DNA of 64,000 bases from an uncultured Enterocloster sp. GTDB taxonomy: Bacteria > Bacillota > Clostridia > Lachnospirales > Lachnospiraceae. The position numbers were made by a program, and so were the translations under genes. Location of the stretch: the NCBI GenBank assembly GCA_944383785.1, contig CALWQV010000004.1:1-64000 (forward strand). Direction: 5' to 3'. Shown piece after piece: positions 26,496 through 35,502 of this stretch (positions are counted from its first letter, which is position 1; each line of letters opens with the position of its first letter). The notes under the pieces are model-generated. The model made no database searches. It was not told the DNA's origin and saw nothing but the letters and a program-made list of their open reading frames with translations.

Positions 26496-28380
26496 TATTC
26501 TAAAGAAATGTTTGAAAATATGTCTGCCGTCAGAACAATATACGCGACTTCAAAAATGGTATTGGAAGGCAAGGAAAAAGCATCCGATTAGAAAGTGGAA
26601 GAATGCGATATTGAAGTATTTCCGCTTGGCGATTTTCTATCCATTGGTTTATAAGTGGTATAGCCGTGCCGAAATTGATTCGGATAAAGTTATTTTTATT
26701 GAACCCACACGTAAATATGTAAGCGATAATTTCGCAGTAATATATTCTTATCTAAATACACAGACTAATTATAATATACATGTACATTTTCTGAAACAGT
26801 TTTTTTGTTCGCAAAGGGAATTTAAAAGAAATTGCATTGCTTTAATAAAAGATATATCTACTTCGAAATATGTGTTTATGGATGAGGCTAGTAACATTTT
26901 GGGAAGAATACCTTTTCGTAAAGAGACAAAAATAGTTCAGTTATGGCATGCATGTGGTGCTTTCAAAAAATTCGGCTATAGCACAGCAGATCTTATATTT
27001 GGGGCAACAAGAAAAGTAATGGAGAGGTATCCTCAGTACCGCTACTGTTCTTTGGTCACGGTCAGTAGTCCTGAGGTGATTTGGGCATATTCTGAAGCAA
27101 TGGGAATAGAGAAGACTCGTATAGAAGCATTAGGAGTGAGCCGAACAGATGTATTTTTTGATGTTGCTTATATTTTAAATGCCAGAAAGAAATTTGAACT
27201 TTTTATGCCCCAAGCGAAAGGGAAAAAAGTAATTTTATTTGCTCCAACCTTTAGAGGAAGAGTAAAAACAGCAAAAACTGCTACAGCATTTTCGATTCCA
27301 CAATTTTTTGAAGCATTGTCGGAACAGTATGTTTTGGTAATAAAGCATCATCCACATGTTCAGAAGCCACCAGTGATTGCAGAAAAATATAGAAATTTCG
27401 CGGTTGATTTTACCAATGTTATGGATATTGAGGAGCTTCTATGTGTGGCAGACATTTGTATTTCGGATTATTCTTCCCTGATATTTGAATACTCTTTGTT
27501 TGAAAAGCCAATGATTTTCTTTGCATATGATGTTGATGAATATTTTGATTGGAGAGGCTTTTATTATAACTACGATGAACTTACGCCAGGGCCGGTTTTT
27601 AAAACAAATCGAGAAATGATTGATTATATCCAACATATTGATGAGCGGTTCGATCGCCAAAAAGTGATTGATTTCAGAAATAAATTTATGTCTGCCTGTG
27701 ATGGCCATAGTACAGAGCGTATCTTAAAAAATGTATTTGGTGACGAATTACAAAAACATCGTTGTCCAGAAAAGGAGATGCAAAAAATACCTGAAACAAT
27801 AGAGCCAGAACCGTGGGTAGAACCGGAATTAACGATTGAAGAAATAAAAGCCAAGCTTTATGAAAAATATCCGCAATTAGAGGGTAAAAAGCTAATTGCG
27901 TATTTTATGAGAAGCAGGCCTCGAAAGGGGTATCCTTTATCACAGAGATACATAGATTGGCAAAGACTATATGAATTTTTAGATGAGCAGTATGCAGTTT
28001 TGTATATTCGGAAAGGGAAGATACCCGCTGCGAATCTGCCTGAAAAGCATCAAAGAGGACGCTTCGTTTCATGTCAAGGATTGCTTACAGGGGCAGAATT
28101 ATTAGAAATCGCTGATTTCTCAATTACAGATTTTGTATATGAGGCTGCCGCTTATCAAGGGGGAAAATTGCCTGCAGCTGTTTTTGCGCCAGATTACCGT
28201 TGGTATTGTTCTAGCTTAGAAGATTATAAAGATTCAACAGATTTCTTGCGTGAGAATGGGTACTTTTTTGAGACAACGGATGATGTGATTAAGGCAGTTG
28301 AAACAGGGAATTCCTTAAGCCTAGATCGCAAGCAATATATAGAAGAGTACCGAAAGCTATACGATCATTTTAGCCATTAA
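26488..28380 (+). CDS. CDP-glycerol glycerophosphotransferase family protein (2) with extra C-terminal half-domain
   Basis: The 630-residue protein contains a complete glycerophosphotransferase domain closely similar to the previous gene (LWHACGAFKKFGYS, LGVSRTDVFF, LFAPTFRGR, VIKHHPHVQKPP, ISDYSSLIFEYSLFEKP). About 190 further residues then begin EEIKAKLYEKYPQLEGKKLIAYF and resemble the second half of the same fold. In this tail the donor-site motif reads ADFSITDFVYEAA, so the usual DYSS is altered to DFVY and the tail is probably not an independent catalytic site. The start at 26488 has GGGAG upstream. The pair looks like an old tandem duplication with a fused partial domain. Confidence 0.83.
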   Translation: MFSILKKCLKICLPSEQYTRLQKWYWKARKKHPIRKWKNAILKYFRLAIFYPLVYKWYSRAEIDSDKVIFIEPTRKYVSDNFAVIYSYLNTQTNYNIHVHFLKQFFCSQREFKRNCIALIKDISTSKYVFMDEASNILGRIPFRKETKIVQLWHACGAFKKFGYSTADLIFGATRKVMERYPQYRYCSLVTVSSPEVIWAYSEAMGIEKTRIEALGVSRTDVFFDVAYILNARKKFELFMPQAKGKKVILFAPTFRGRVKTAKTATAFSIPQFFEALSEQYVLVIKHHPHVQKPPVIAEKYRNFAVDFTNVMDIEELLCVADICISDYSSLIFEYSLFEKPMIFFAYDVDEYFDWRGFYYNYDELTPGPVFKTNREMIDYIQHIDERFDRQKVIDFRNKFMSACDGHSTERILKNVFGDELQKHRCPEKEMQKIPETIEPEPWVEPELTIEEIKAKLYEKYPQLEGKKLIAYFMRSRPRKGYPLSQRYIDWQRLYEFLDEQYAVLYIRKGKIPAANLPEKHQRGRFVSCQGLLTGAELLEIADFSITDFVYEAAAYQGGKLPAAVFAPDYRWYCSSLEDYKDSTDFLRENGYFFETTDDVIKAVETGNSLSLDRKQYIEEYRKLYDHFSH

Positions 28381-28403
28381 TATGAAATAGTGGAGGGTGG
28401 GGT

Positions 28404-29432
28404 GTGGAAAAACATTATGAGATTCAAAAAGATCGGGACATCTATATTGATAATATAAAATCTATATTAATTTTTTTGGTTGTCCTTGGACATTTCCTGG
28501 ATCAATGTATTACAGGATCTACTGTTTCAAAAGCAATTTACATATTTATATATTCATTTCATATGCCGCTATTCATTTTTTTAAATGGGTTTCTTGGTAA
28601 AAGTTTGATTCAAAATAGGCAACGAGTTATACAGAAAGTAAGTTACTTTTTTATTTTGTATGTACTTTTAAAGCTGTGTATTTTTGGCGTTAAGCTTATA
28701 TTCGGAAAAGCCCCATCTTTCCATTTGCTAGAAGAGGGAGGAATTCCATGGTATTTATTTGCAGTGGGCGTATATTATTGTATTTGCAATTTGCTGAGAA
28801 ATATAAACTCTAAGTGGCTATTAATGGTTGCTTTTGTAATAGGAAGCATTTCAGGATATGATAGAGATATTGGAGATTTTTTGGTACTCTCTCGAATCAT
28901 AGTGTTTTTTCCGTTTTTTGTTTTGGGCTGGATTACACAACCTGATACTTTAAGGAGTGTTCGTAATAAACATGTTAAGTGTTGCATGATAATTATATTA
29001 TTCCTGTTTCTGACCGGCTGTTTTCTTTTTACAGAACAAGTATATTTTTTGCGGCCATTATTTACAGGAAGACATTCTTTTAAGGTGTTGGACGAGCTGT
29101 TTTATTACGGATTTTTCTATCGAATCCTTACATATGCTTTAAGTATCAGTATTTCATTAGCAGTGATGTCTGTTACACCATCAATTAGTCTTAAAGTTTT
29201 TACATTAGTGGGAAGACGCACGCTTGCGATCTATATGTGGCATCGGGTAATTATTTATGCATTAGTATATGGAAATGTATATAAATATCTTGAGCAGACT
29301 TTAGGGTGGAGATGGGGAAGGGCAGCGTGGTTAATGGTAGGAGTTGTATTGACACTAATTTTGATATCACCAATTTTTGAAAAACCGTTAATATTTTTGA
29401 AAAGCGAAAAGTTTATGGAGGAAAGTACTTAA
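28404..29432 (+). CDS. Acyltransferase 3 family membrane protein
   Basis: The 342-residue protein has about ten membrane helices and the acyltransferase 3 opening RDIYIDNIKSILIFLVVLGHF, which carries the family's conserved His near residue 28, then FIYSFHMPLFIFLNGF. Such enzymes transfer acetyl or other acyl groups to sugars at the membrane; the fucose-4-O-acetylase-like subgroup opens this way. Start is GTG behind GGAGGGTGGG. Within locus II it would O-acylate the polymer or a side-chain sugar. The donor and target are not known. Confidence 0.85.
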   Translation: MEKHYEIQKDRDIYIDNIKSILIFLVVLGHFLDQCITGSTVSKAIYIFIYSFHMPLFIFLNGFLGKSLIQNRQRVIQKVSYFFILYVLLKLCIFGVKLIFGKAPSFHLLEEGGIPWYLFAVGVYYCICNLLRNINSKWLLMVAFVIGSISGYDRDIGDFLVLSRIIVFFPFFVLGWITQPDTLRSVRNKHVKCCMIIILFLFLTGCFLFTEQVYFLRPLFTGRHSFKVLDELFYYGFFYRILTYALSISISLAVMSVTPSISLKVFTLVGRRTLAIYMWHRVIIYALVYGNVYKYLEQTLGWRWGRAAWLMVGVVLTLILISPIFEKPLIFLKSEKFMEEST

Positions 29433-29487
29433 GTGGTAGAGCCTCTCGTTAACTATAACAAATTTTTATATTTTGAAATAAATAGTG

Positions 29488-30615
29488 ATGACTAAGCATC
29501 TATTTTTTGTAATTAAACAAATATTAAAAATTATAATACAAAATTTCATTTTGCCAATTATTTACCGCTATTTTTGCCTGCAAAATCCTAAAATTAATCC
29601 GAAATTAGTGCTTTTAGCAGATGCACATCATACAAATTTGCCGTCTAGTATGTGGCAGATCAAGCAGGTAATCGAATCGAAAGGGCTTAGGGTAGAAGAA
29701 TGTATTCAGGATTATGCGCGACTATCGCTAACAGAACTTTTATCTGCAATGAGCCGTTTTATGAATCTATATTCTCAAGCCCATTATGTGTTTATCTGCG
29801 ATAATTTTCTTCCGGTTGCTTCATGTAAGAAAAGACAAGAAACTATAGTAGTTCAGCTGTGGCATGGCGGGGGTGCTCTAAAAAAATTTGGGTATGATAC
29901 GAAGGCCGATATTCCTTCTTGGTATTTGGGAAATGTATTTAAAAATTATGATTTGGTAACAGTGAGTAGTAGAAGTTGTATTAGATATTTTGCATCAGCT
30001 ATGCGTTTAGGGGAAGAGAGAATACGTCCATTGGGAATTAGCAGAACAGACTGTTATTTCAAAAATGAATATATAGAGATGTGTCAGGAAAAGCTGTATG
30101 AAAGATTCCCCGATTTAATTGGGAAAAAACTGCTTCTCTGGGCACCTACATTCCGAGAGAATCCAAAGAATAGAAAAGTGCCGGGATACAGAGAGATTCA
30201 GCAATTGGAGGTTATGTTAGGGCCATCTTGGAAAATAATTAAGAAATTGCATCCGCATATAGACTGCCAGCAAGATGAGATTAGTAATTCGTTTAGTGCA
30301 GAAGAACTGTTGCCAGTTATAGATTATTTAGTCACAGACTATTCGTCTATCGTGTTTGATTATTTATTGTTTGAACGACCTTTTGCTTTTTTTGTGCCAG
30401 ATTTGGAAGAATATTTAGCGACCAGAGGACTTTATATGTCTCTGGATGAATTTCCGGGAGAGAAAACTAGGACAGTTCAGGAATTATACTTAGCAGTTAT
30501 GACCGCTTGGGATAATGAGAAAAAAGAACAATTGACGCGATGTAAAAAGAAATACATGGAAGCCTGTGATGGACAGGCAAGTAGACGGATATTAGCGGAG
30601 ATTGGATTACGATAA
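29488..30615 (+). CDS. CDP-glycerol glycerophosphotransferase family protein (3)
   Basis: The 375-residue protein is a more divergent family member. It has QLWHGGGALKKFGYD near residue 126, PLGISRTDCYF, LLWAPTFREN, IIKKLHPHID (one of the catalytic-type His) and VTDYSSIVFDYLLFERP. It lacks most of the interdomain stretch of the other two. The region before the start is AT-rich with no clear ribosome binding site; a GTG three bases earlier is an alternative. Being distinct from the first two, it may be the priming or a linkage enzyme, but that is inference. Confidence 0.83.
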   Translation: MTKHLFFVIKQILKIIIQNFILPIIYRYFCLQNPKINPKLVLLADAHHTNLPSSMWQIKQVIESKGLRVEECIQDYARLSLTELLSAMSRFMNLYSQAHYVFICDNFLPVASCKKRQETIVVQLWHGGGALKKFGYDTKADIPSWYLGNVFKNYDLVTVSSRSCIRYFASAMRLGEERIRPLGISRTDCYFKNEYIEMCQEKLYERFPDLIGKKLLLWAPTFRENPKNRKVPGYREIQQLEVMLGPSWKIIKKLHPHIDCQQDEISNSFSAEELLPVIDYLVTDYSSIVFDYLLFERPFAFFVPDLEEYLATRGLYMSLDEFPGEKTRTVQELYLAVMTAWDNEKKEQLTRCKKKYMEACDGQASRRILAEIGLR

Positions 30616-30626
30616 GGAGGTTGCAG

Positions 30627-31772
30627 ATGCATAAAATAGCAGTATTAATTCCATGCTACAACGAGGAACAGACGATAAAAAATGTGGTAGAAAGCTTCCA
30701 ACGTGAATTGCCGGAAGCAGTAATTTATGTATATAATAACAATTCGACAGATCAAACCGCAGAGATTGCCAAAGAAGCCGGGGCTATTGTGCGCCACGAA
30801 TATCAGCAGGGAAAGGGCAATGTCGTCCGCAGGATGTTCCAGGAGATTGATGCAGAATGTTATATCATGGTAGATGGCGATGATACATATCCTGCGGAAT
30901 CCGTACGTGAGATGGCTGATAAAATTTTGTATAAGAATGTAGACATGGTAGTGGGCGACCGGTTATCATCGACCTATTTTGAAGAGAATAAGCGAAGGTT
31001 CCACAATTTTGGAAATTCATTGGTACGCCTTTGTGTCAATCGAATTTTTAAAAGCGATATCAAGGATATTATGACAGGATACCGGGCATTCAGCTATCGT
31101 TTTGTTAAAACTTTTCCTGTATTGTCAAAAGGATTTGAGATTGAAACGGAGATGTCCATACATGCAATTTCTATGAATATGGCGATGGATAATGTGGTCG
31201 TGGAATATAGGGATCGCCCGCAGGGAAGTGTTTCAAAATTAAATACGGTAAAAGATGGGATTAAAGTTTTAATGACCATATTTAACCTGTTTAAGAACTA
31301 TAAACCCATGTTCTTTTTCTCATTCATCAGCATAATTTTATGTGCTGTTGCCACCCTTTGCTTTGTTCCGTTGGTATGGCTGCCATATTTACATACTGGT
31401 ATGGTAGAGCGCTTCCCAACACTGATTGTTTGTGGTTTTGTAGTAATTGCGGCGCTCCTCTCCTTCTTTAATGGAATGGTATTAGATTCGATTAAACAGA
31501 AGGAGAAGCGGGAATTTGAGTTTCGCCTGATCGTCTCTGCGGCTATTGAAAAAGAACTGCTAACGCATGGGGATATAGCGGATATAATGGGAGATATACC
31601 GATTAATAATAAAGCTAACGTATTAGATAATACCACTGCGCGAGTGGGAGGGGGGGGGTACATAAATGAAGCCCTCTCACTATTTAAAACTGATCAAAAA
31701 ATATTGGGGAATTTTAATTTATGCGATTTTATTCATAGCAGCGTTTTTATTTGTCAATGGAATATTTGCTAA
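30627..31772 (+). CDS. DPM1/GtrB-like glycosyltransferase, 3' end shaped by a G9 tract
   Basis: Residues 1-210 form a family 2 GT-A domain (VLIPCYNEEQTI, YNNNSTDQTAE, VDGDDTYPAES, DIMTGYRAFSYRF). Two membrane helices near 225-255 and 262-290 follow, the layout of DPM1/GtrB enzymes that make polyprenyl-phosphate sugars. The natural end seems to be near residue 345. At 31650-31658 a run of nine G keeps the frame open for about 36 more residues that overlap the next gene by 107 bases. With eight G the frame would stop at TAA just before the next ATG; with ten G it would stop at a TGA overlapping it. AGGAGG lies 6 bases before the ATG at 30627. Pairs with the YfhO protein that follows. Confidence 0.82.
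   Translation: MHKIAVLIPCYNEEQTIKNVVESFQRELPEAVIYVYNNNSTDQTAEIAKEAGAIVRHEYQQGKGNVVRRMFQEIDAECYIMVDGDDTYPAESVREMADKILYKNVDMVVGDRLSSTYFEENKRRFHNFGNSLVRLCVNRIFKSDIKDIMTGYRAFSYRFVKTFPVLSKGFEIETEMSIHAISMNMAMDNVVVEYRDRPQGSVSKLNTVKDGIKVLMTIFNLFKNYKPMFFFSFISIILCAVATLCFVPLVWLPYLHTGMVERFPTLIVCGFVVIAALLSFFNGMVLDSIKQKEKREFEFRLIVSAAIEKELLTHGDIADIMGDIPINNKANVLDNTTARVGGGGYINEALSLFKTDQKILGNFNLCDFIHSSVFICQWNIC
31650..31658 (+). repeat. Homopolymeric G9 tract at a gene junction
   Basis: GTGGGA followed by nine G lies 7 bases before the YfhO start codon. It is at once part of the coding sequence of the upstream transferase and the purine-rich ribosome binding region of the downstream gene. Slippage by one base would change both the upstream stop position and the spacing of the downstream site. 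Confidence 0.9.
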
Positions 31773-34359
31773 AGCTGACAGAAATTGGCTCTGGTCTAAT
31801 GATGGAGTCTATCAGCATTTTAATTCCTTTCTTTATGCGAATGAATATATTCGTTCGATTGCAAAGGCAGTCCTGCAGGGGGAGCCATTGTCCATCCCTT
31901 TAATGAACTATACCTTGGGGCAGGGAGCAGACATTATCACCACTTTAAATAGCTATGATTTTATGGATCCGGTCAGCTGGATTATGATTGTCCTTTTCCA
32001 GAATGATCTTTTAAAAGGCTATGAAGCAATGATTTTTGCTAAATTGTTCCTAGCAGGCATAGCGTTTTGCACATATTGCTATACAATGAACATTAAAGGC
32101 AGGGTTAAAATTGCGACGGGCGCTATGATCTATACATTTTTTGGATTTGGACTTTATTGCTGCGCCCGGCATCCCAATTTTATGAGTGGAATGTACTTTC
32201 TTCCATTCACCTTTGCGGCAATTGAGCTGTATTTAAAAAAAGGAAAAAAGCTTCCAATTATTTTGGCAACATTTTTTTCGATTTTAACCAGTTACTACTC
32301 ATTTTATATGGATGCCATAGCCATTGCGGTCTACGTTTTGGTACGAGTGTTTACAACCGAGCGGCAGGGGATTAAAATGAGCTTAAGGACAATCGGAAAT
32401 TTAATTGCAATTTTTGCGGTTGGAGTTCTTTTATCATCGTTTACATTACTCCCAACGATTCATGCATTTTTAAATAATGCTCGTGCTGGTTTGATTACAG
32501 GCTATATTGATTCATTATTATATTATCCGGCTGATTATTATCGGAAGATGTTTGAGATGTTAATCAGTAGCGGCTTTAGTGTCGGGCATTGGAATTTTTT
32601 GAGTTTTGCTCCTATTGCCATTCCAAGTATTTGTATTTTGTTTACATCGGAAAAGAAGGAATGGAATAAACTGAGACTGCTTTTTTTGATATTTTTAACT
32701 TTTCTTTGTATTCCCTTTTTTGGGCTGATGATGAATGGATTTGGTTACGCCAGCAATCGGTGGAATTATATTTTTGCATGGATTGTTGTTTTTGTCTATG
32801 TAGTCACATATGAGCACATAAGAAATCTGTCCGTAAAAGAGAGTATGTCTATTTTGATAGTGTGTTTTTTATGGATGATCGTGTGCCTGCATGACGAGAG
32901 TTATAATACACGAAAATATCTTCCAATCATGCTGGTATTGGTTACATTAGCTTCTATTTTTATTGTAAACCAGAAATATTGCCCGCTAAAATTTGGAAGC
33001 GTTATTTTGGTTATTTTATGTTTGGTTTCTACTCTTATAAATATGAATTTGTTGTATTCTCCTAATTATGTGAATTATGTAGGGCAATTTCGAGAAAATA
33101 ATAGATGGGAAGACTTGTTTGATAAGTATTCAATTGCTAGATTAAATGGGACAGCAAATTCGAGAAAATTTTACAGAATTGAAAGCCAGGAAAATAGAAC
33201 GAATCTAACAGGTTACAATAGCGCTAGAGGTACTAACTTCTGGTGGAGTATTATGTCGCGGAATAGTCATAGATTTTATACAGATCTTCAGTTAAACACA
33301 TTAAATCAGAACTGTAATTTTGAAGGATTAGACGGCAGAACATCTTTACTATCATTGGCTTCTGTCAAATATTATACTGCTCCAGAGGGAGCTGAAGCCT
33401 TTGTTCCTTTTGGCTTTCAAAAGGTAGATGATCAGGTATATGAAAATCAATACTTCCTGCCAGCTGCATTTTTATACGATAGTTATATTGATGAAAATGT
33501 GTATCAAAATCTGTCTCCTTTGGAAAGACAGCAGGCCATGTTACAAGGGGCTGTCATAGAAGGGAATACAGCTGAAACAGCGGTTCATTCAATTCAGCCG
33601 GAAAAACGGATGAGTGAAATACCATTTTCAATTGCAGAGGCAGAGGGCGTAGAAATCAGCAACAATGAGATTATAGTAAAGGAAAATAATGGGACTTTGA
33701 CGTTAGCCTTTGAGGCTCCGAAAAACGGAGAGTTGTATTTATGGCTGAAGGACTTACAATTAGATCCGACTAAGGCCAATATTGATATCACTGTTACAAG
33801 CGGCTGCCAAGAAGGTGACCGTAAGAAGCAGCTGATCAGCAAATTTGGAAGAGCGCAAACACAAAGATATACATGGTATGCTGAAATGGATGGAATAACC
33901 TTCAACTTAGGGTATATAGGTGAGGAAGGTCGAAATTATTGTACTCTCAAATTTGCGAATAGAGGAACATTATCTTTCTCTCACATTGGGCTCTTTACTA
34001 ATCCTATGTCTAAATATGAAGAGGATATTCAGAGACTTCGCACTACGGCATGTGATGATATATATGTAGAGGATGATTACATTTATGGAACCGTTGAATG
34101 CGATGGTGACCGTCTGCTGCAGCTTTCGATTCCATACAGCGATGGCTGGCGGGCATATGTAGACGGGAAAGAGGCAGACATTATCCAATCCAATATCATG
34201 TATATGGCTTTGGAATTATCGGAAGGGAGCCATATATTCGAATTACGATATTGTACGCCCTATTTAAGAATTGGAACGGCGATATCGCTGCTAACTTTAG
34301 CGGGAATGATCTTTGTTTATGTGAGAAATCAGTATTTATGTAAGACTAACTACAAATGA
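31666..34359 (+). CDS. YfhO family membrane glycosylation protein (locus II)
   Basis: The 897-residue protein has about twelve membrane helices up to residue 470, a large extracytoplasmic domain and a C-terminal helix. It matches the YfhO family: NDGVYQHFNSFLYANEYI near 45, NYTLGQGADIITTLNSYDF, DPVSWIMI, AMIFAKLFLAG and a C-terminal LSIPYSDGWRAYVDGKEAD segment also seen in the YfhO of locus I (ISIPYDKGWKISLNG). It would transfer a sugar from the polyprenyl-phosphate donor made by the preceding transferase to a wall polymer on the outer face. This is the second CsbB/YfhO-like pair in the window. Confidence 0.85.
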   Translation: MKPSHYLKLIKKYWGILIYAILFIAAFLFVNGIFAKADRNWLWSNDGVYQHFNSFLYANEYIRSIAKAVLQGEPLSIPLMNYTLGQGADIITTLNSYDFMDPVSWIMIVLFQNDLLKGYEAMIFAKLFLAGIAFCTYCYTMNIKGRVKIATGAMIYTFFGFGLYCCARHPNFMSGMYFLPFTFAAIELYLKKGKKLPIILATFFSILTSYYSFYMDAIAIAVYVLVRVFTTERQGIKMSLRTIGNLIAIFAVGVLLSSFTLLPTIHAFLNNARAGLITGYIDSLLYYPADYYRKMFEMLISSGFSVGHWNFLSFAPIAIPSICILFTSEKKEWNKLRLLFLIFLTFLCIPFFGLMMNGFGYASNRWNYIFAWIVVFVYVVTYEHIRNLSVKESMSILIVCFLWMIVCLHDESYNTRKYLPIMLVLVTLASIFIVNQKYCPLKFGSVILVILCLVSTLINMNLLYSPNYVNYVGQFRENNRWEDLFDKYSIARLNGTANSRKFYRIESQENRTNLTGYNSARGTNFWWSIMSRNSHRFYTDLQLNTLNQNCNFEGLDGRTSLLSLASVKYYTAPEGAEAFVPFGFQKVDDQVYENQYFLPAAFLYDSYIDENVYQNLSPLERQQAMLQGAVIEGNTAETAVHSIQPEKRMSEIPFSIAEAEGVEISNNEIIVKENNGTLTLAFEAPKNGELYLWLKDLQLDPTKANIDITVTSGCQEGDRKKQLISKFGRAQTQRYTWYAEMDGITFNLGYIGEEGRNYCTLKFANRGTLSFSHIGLFTNPMSKYEEDIQRLRTTACDDIYVEDDYIYGTVECDGDRLLQLSIPYSDGWRAYVDGKEADIIQSNIMYMALELSEGSHIFELRYCTPYLRIGTAISLLTLAGMIFVYVRNQYLCKTNYK

Positions 34360-34384
34360 TAATCGGTTTGTAATAAATAAGAAT

Positions 34385-34418
34385 GTGGGAGTTAGGAATG
34401 GTCTACTCCCACTTTTTT
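34385..34418 (+). terminator. Intrinsic terminator at the end of locus II
   Basis: GTGGGAGT (34385-34392) pairs perfectly with ACTCCCAC (34405-34412) and is followed by TTTTTT. It lies 26 bases after the YfhO stop and closes locus II. Confidence 0.9.
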
Positions 34419-34512
34419 AACTTTCCAATTCCCAACAAGACAGATTCGTGCTACAATTAACTATAGATTGACACGTCAGTGGTTCATATAAAAAATAGAC
34501 CAAGGAGCCCCT

Positions 34513-35408
34513 ATGAAAATAGAATCCATCAAAATTAAAAATTACAGAGTATTTCAAAATGTGGTTGTCCGGGATATCCCCAATATGGCGGTATTTCTAG
34601 GCATGAATGGCGTGGGGAAAACCACTTTTTTTGATATATTTGGCTTCCTGCACGATGCGATTCAGTCTAATATACGCGCAGCCCTTGCGAAGCGGGGTGG
34701 TTTCAATGAGGTGATTTCGCGCGGGCAGACAGGAGACATCGAATTTGAAATCAAATTTCGCCCGTCAGAAGATGAGCCGCTGATCACCTACTACCTGGCG
34801 ATCGGCTTGCTGGAGAAGCATAAGCCAGCGATAAAAAAGAAGTGATGAAATTTCGGAGGGGCCAGACAGGCGCTCCGTGGAAAGTGCTGGAGTTTTCTCT
34901 TGGTACTGGCGTTGCGGCGGATGGGGAATTGATTCGCTACGAAGATGTAAGGCTGGCGGAGTGGACACCCCAGGAGACAGAAGATGGAAGGATTGTTCTT
35001 CGCTTTCAGGATGGCAGTTTTAAAGATCCGTTTATCTCACGCTTTGTTTCTGATGGTACGATTAAAATGTTTACTTATCTGCTTCTTTTAAAAGATCCGG
35101 AGAAACATGCGTTGCTGTGTGTGGAGGAGCCGGAAAATCAGCTGTATCCCCAGCTGCTGTTCGAATTGGCAGAGGAATTCAGACTTTATTCAGAAGAGGG
35201 TGGTCAAGTGTTTATTTCTACCCATTCTCCGGATTTTTTAAATGCTGTGCGGTTGGAGGAATTGTATCTTCTGGTAAAGAAGGATGGATATACGCAGATC
35301 CATAAAGCTTCGGAGTGTGGGACGATTCGGGAATTATACCGCGCAGGAGATCAGCTGGGACAGCTGTGGCGGCAGGGGCTTTTAAGTGAAGAGGTGAGCG
35401 GATCGTGA
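34513..35408 (+). pseudogene. Broken AAA ATPase (RecF/OLD-like, DUF4276-associated)
   Basis: The first frame (34513-34845) has the N-terminal P-loop of SMC/RecF-like ATPases: IKNYRVFQNV and FLGMNGVGKTT. The second (from 34842) resumes with MKFRRGQTGAPW and ends with LLCVEEPENQLYP (Walker B), FISTHSPDFLNA (switch His) and a C-terminal tail. A single extra A in the run at about 34836 causes the frameshift: removing it restores KPAIKK-EVMKFRRG. In addition, about 100 residues between RYEDVRLAEWTP and ETEDGRIVLRFQDG are missing relative to family members, which normally exceed 370 residues. Two lesions make a sequencing artefact unlikely. Relatives are two-gene ATPase/DUF4276 modules linked to defence. 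Confidence 0.8.
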
Positions 35409-35485
35409 TTATATTTTTATTAGAAGAACGCTCGATGAAAGAGGTCTTGGACATTATACCGCCCAATTTGATAAAATGGCAGTAA
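35405..35485 (+). pseudogene. DUF4276-family remnant (N-terminal 26 residues)
   Basis: Starting at a GTG overlapping the stop of the broken ATPase, the frame reads VIIFLLEERSMKEVLDI and ends after 26 residues. The opening matches DUF4276 (Toprim-like) proteins, which normally exceed 200 residues and are encoded directly after this kind of ATPase. The rest has been deleted, with the HNH gene now abutting the remnant. This supports the view that the whole ATPase/DUF4276 module has decayed. Confidence 0.6.
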
Positions 35486-35502
35486 ATTTGGAGGCTGATT
35501 CA

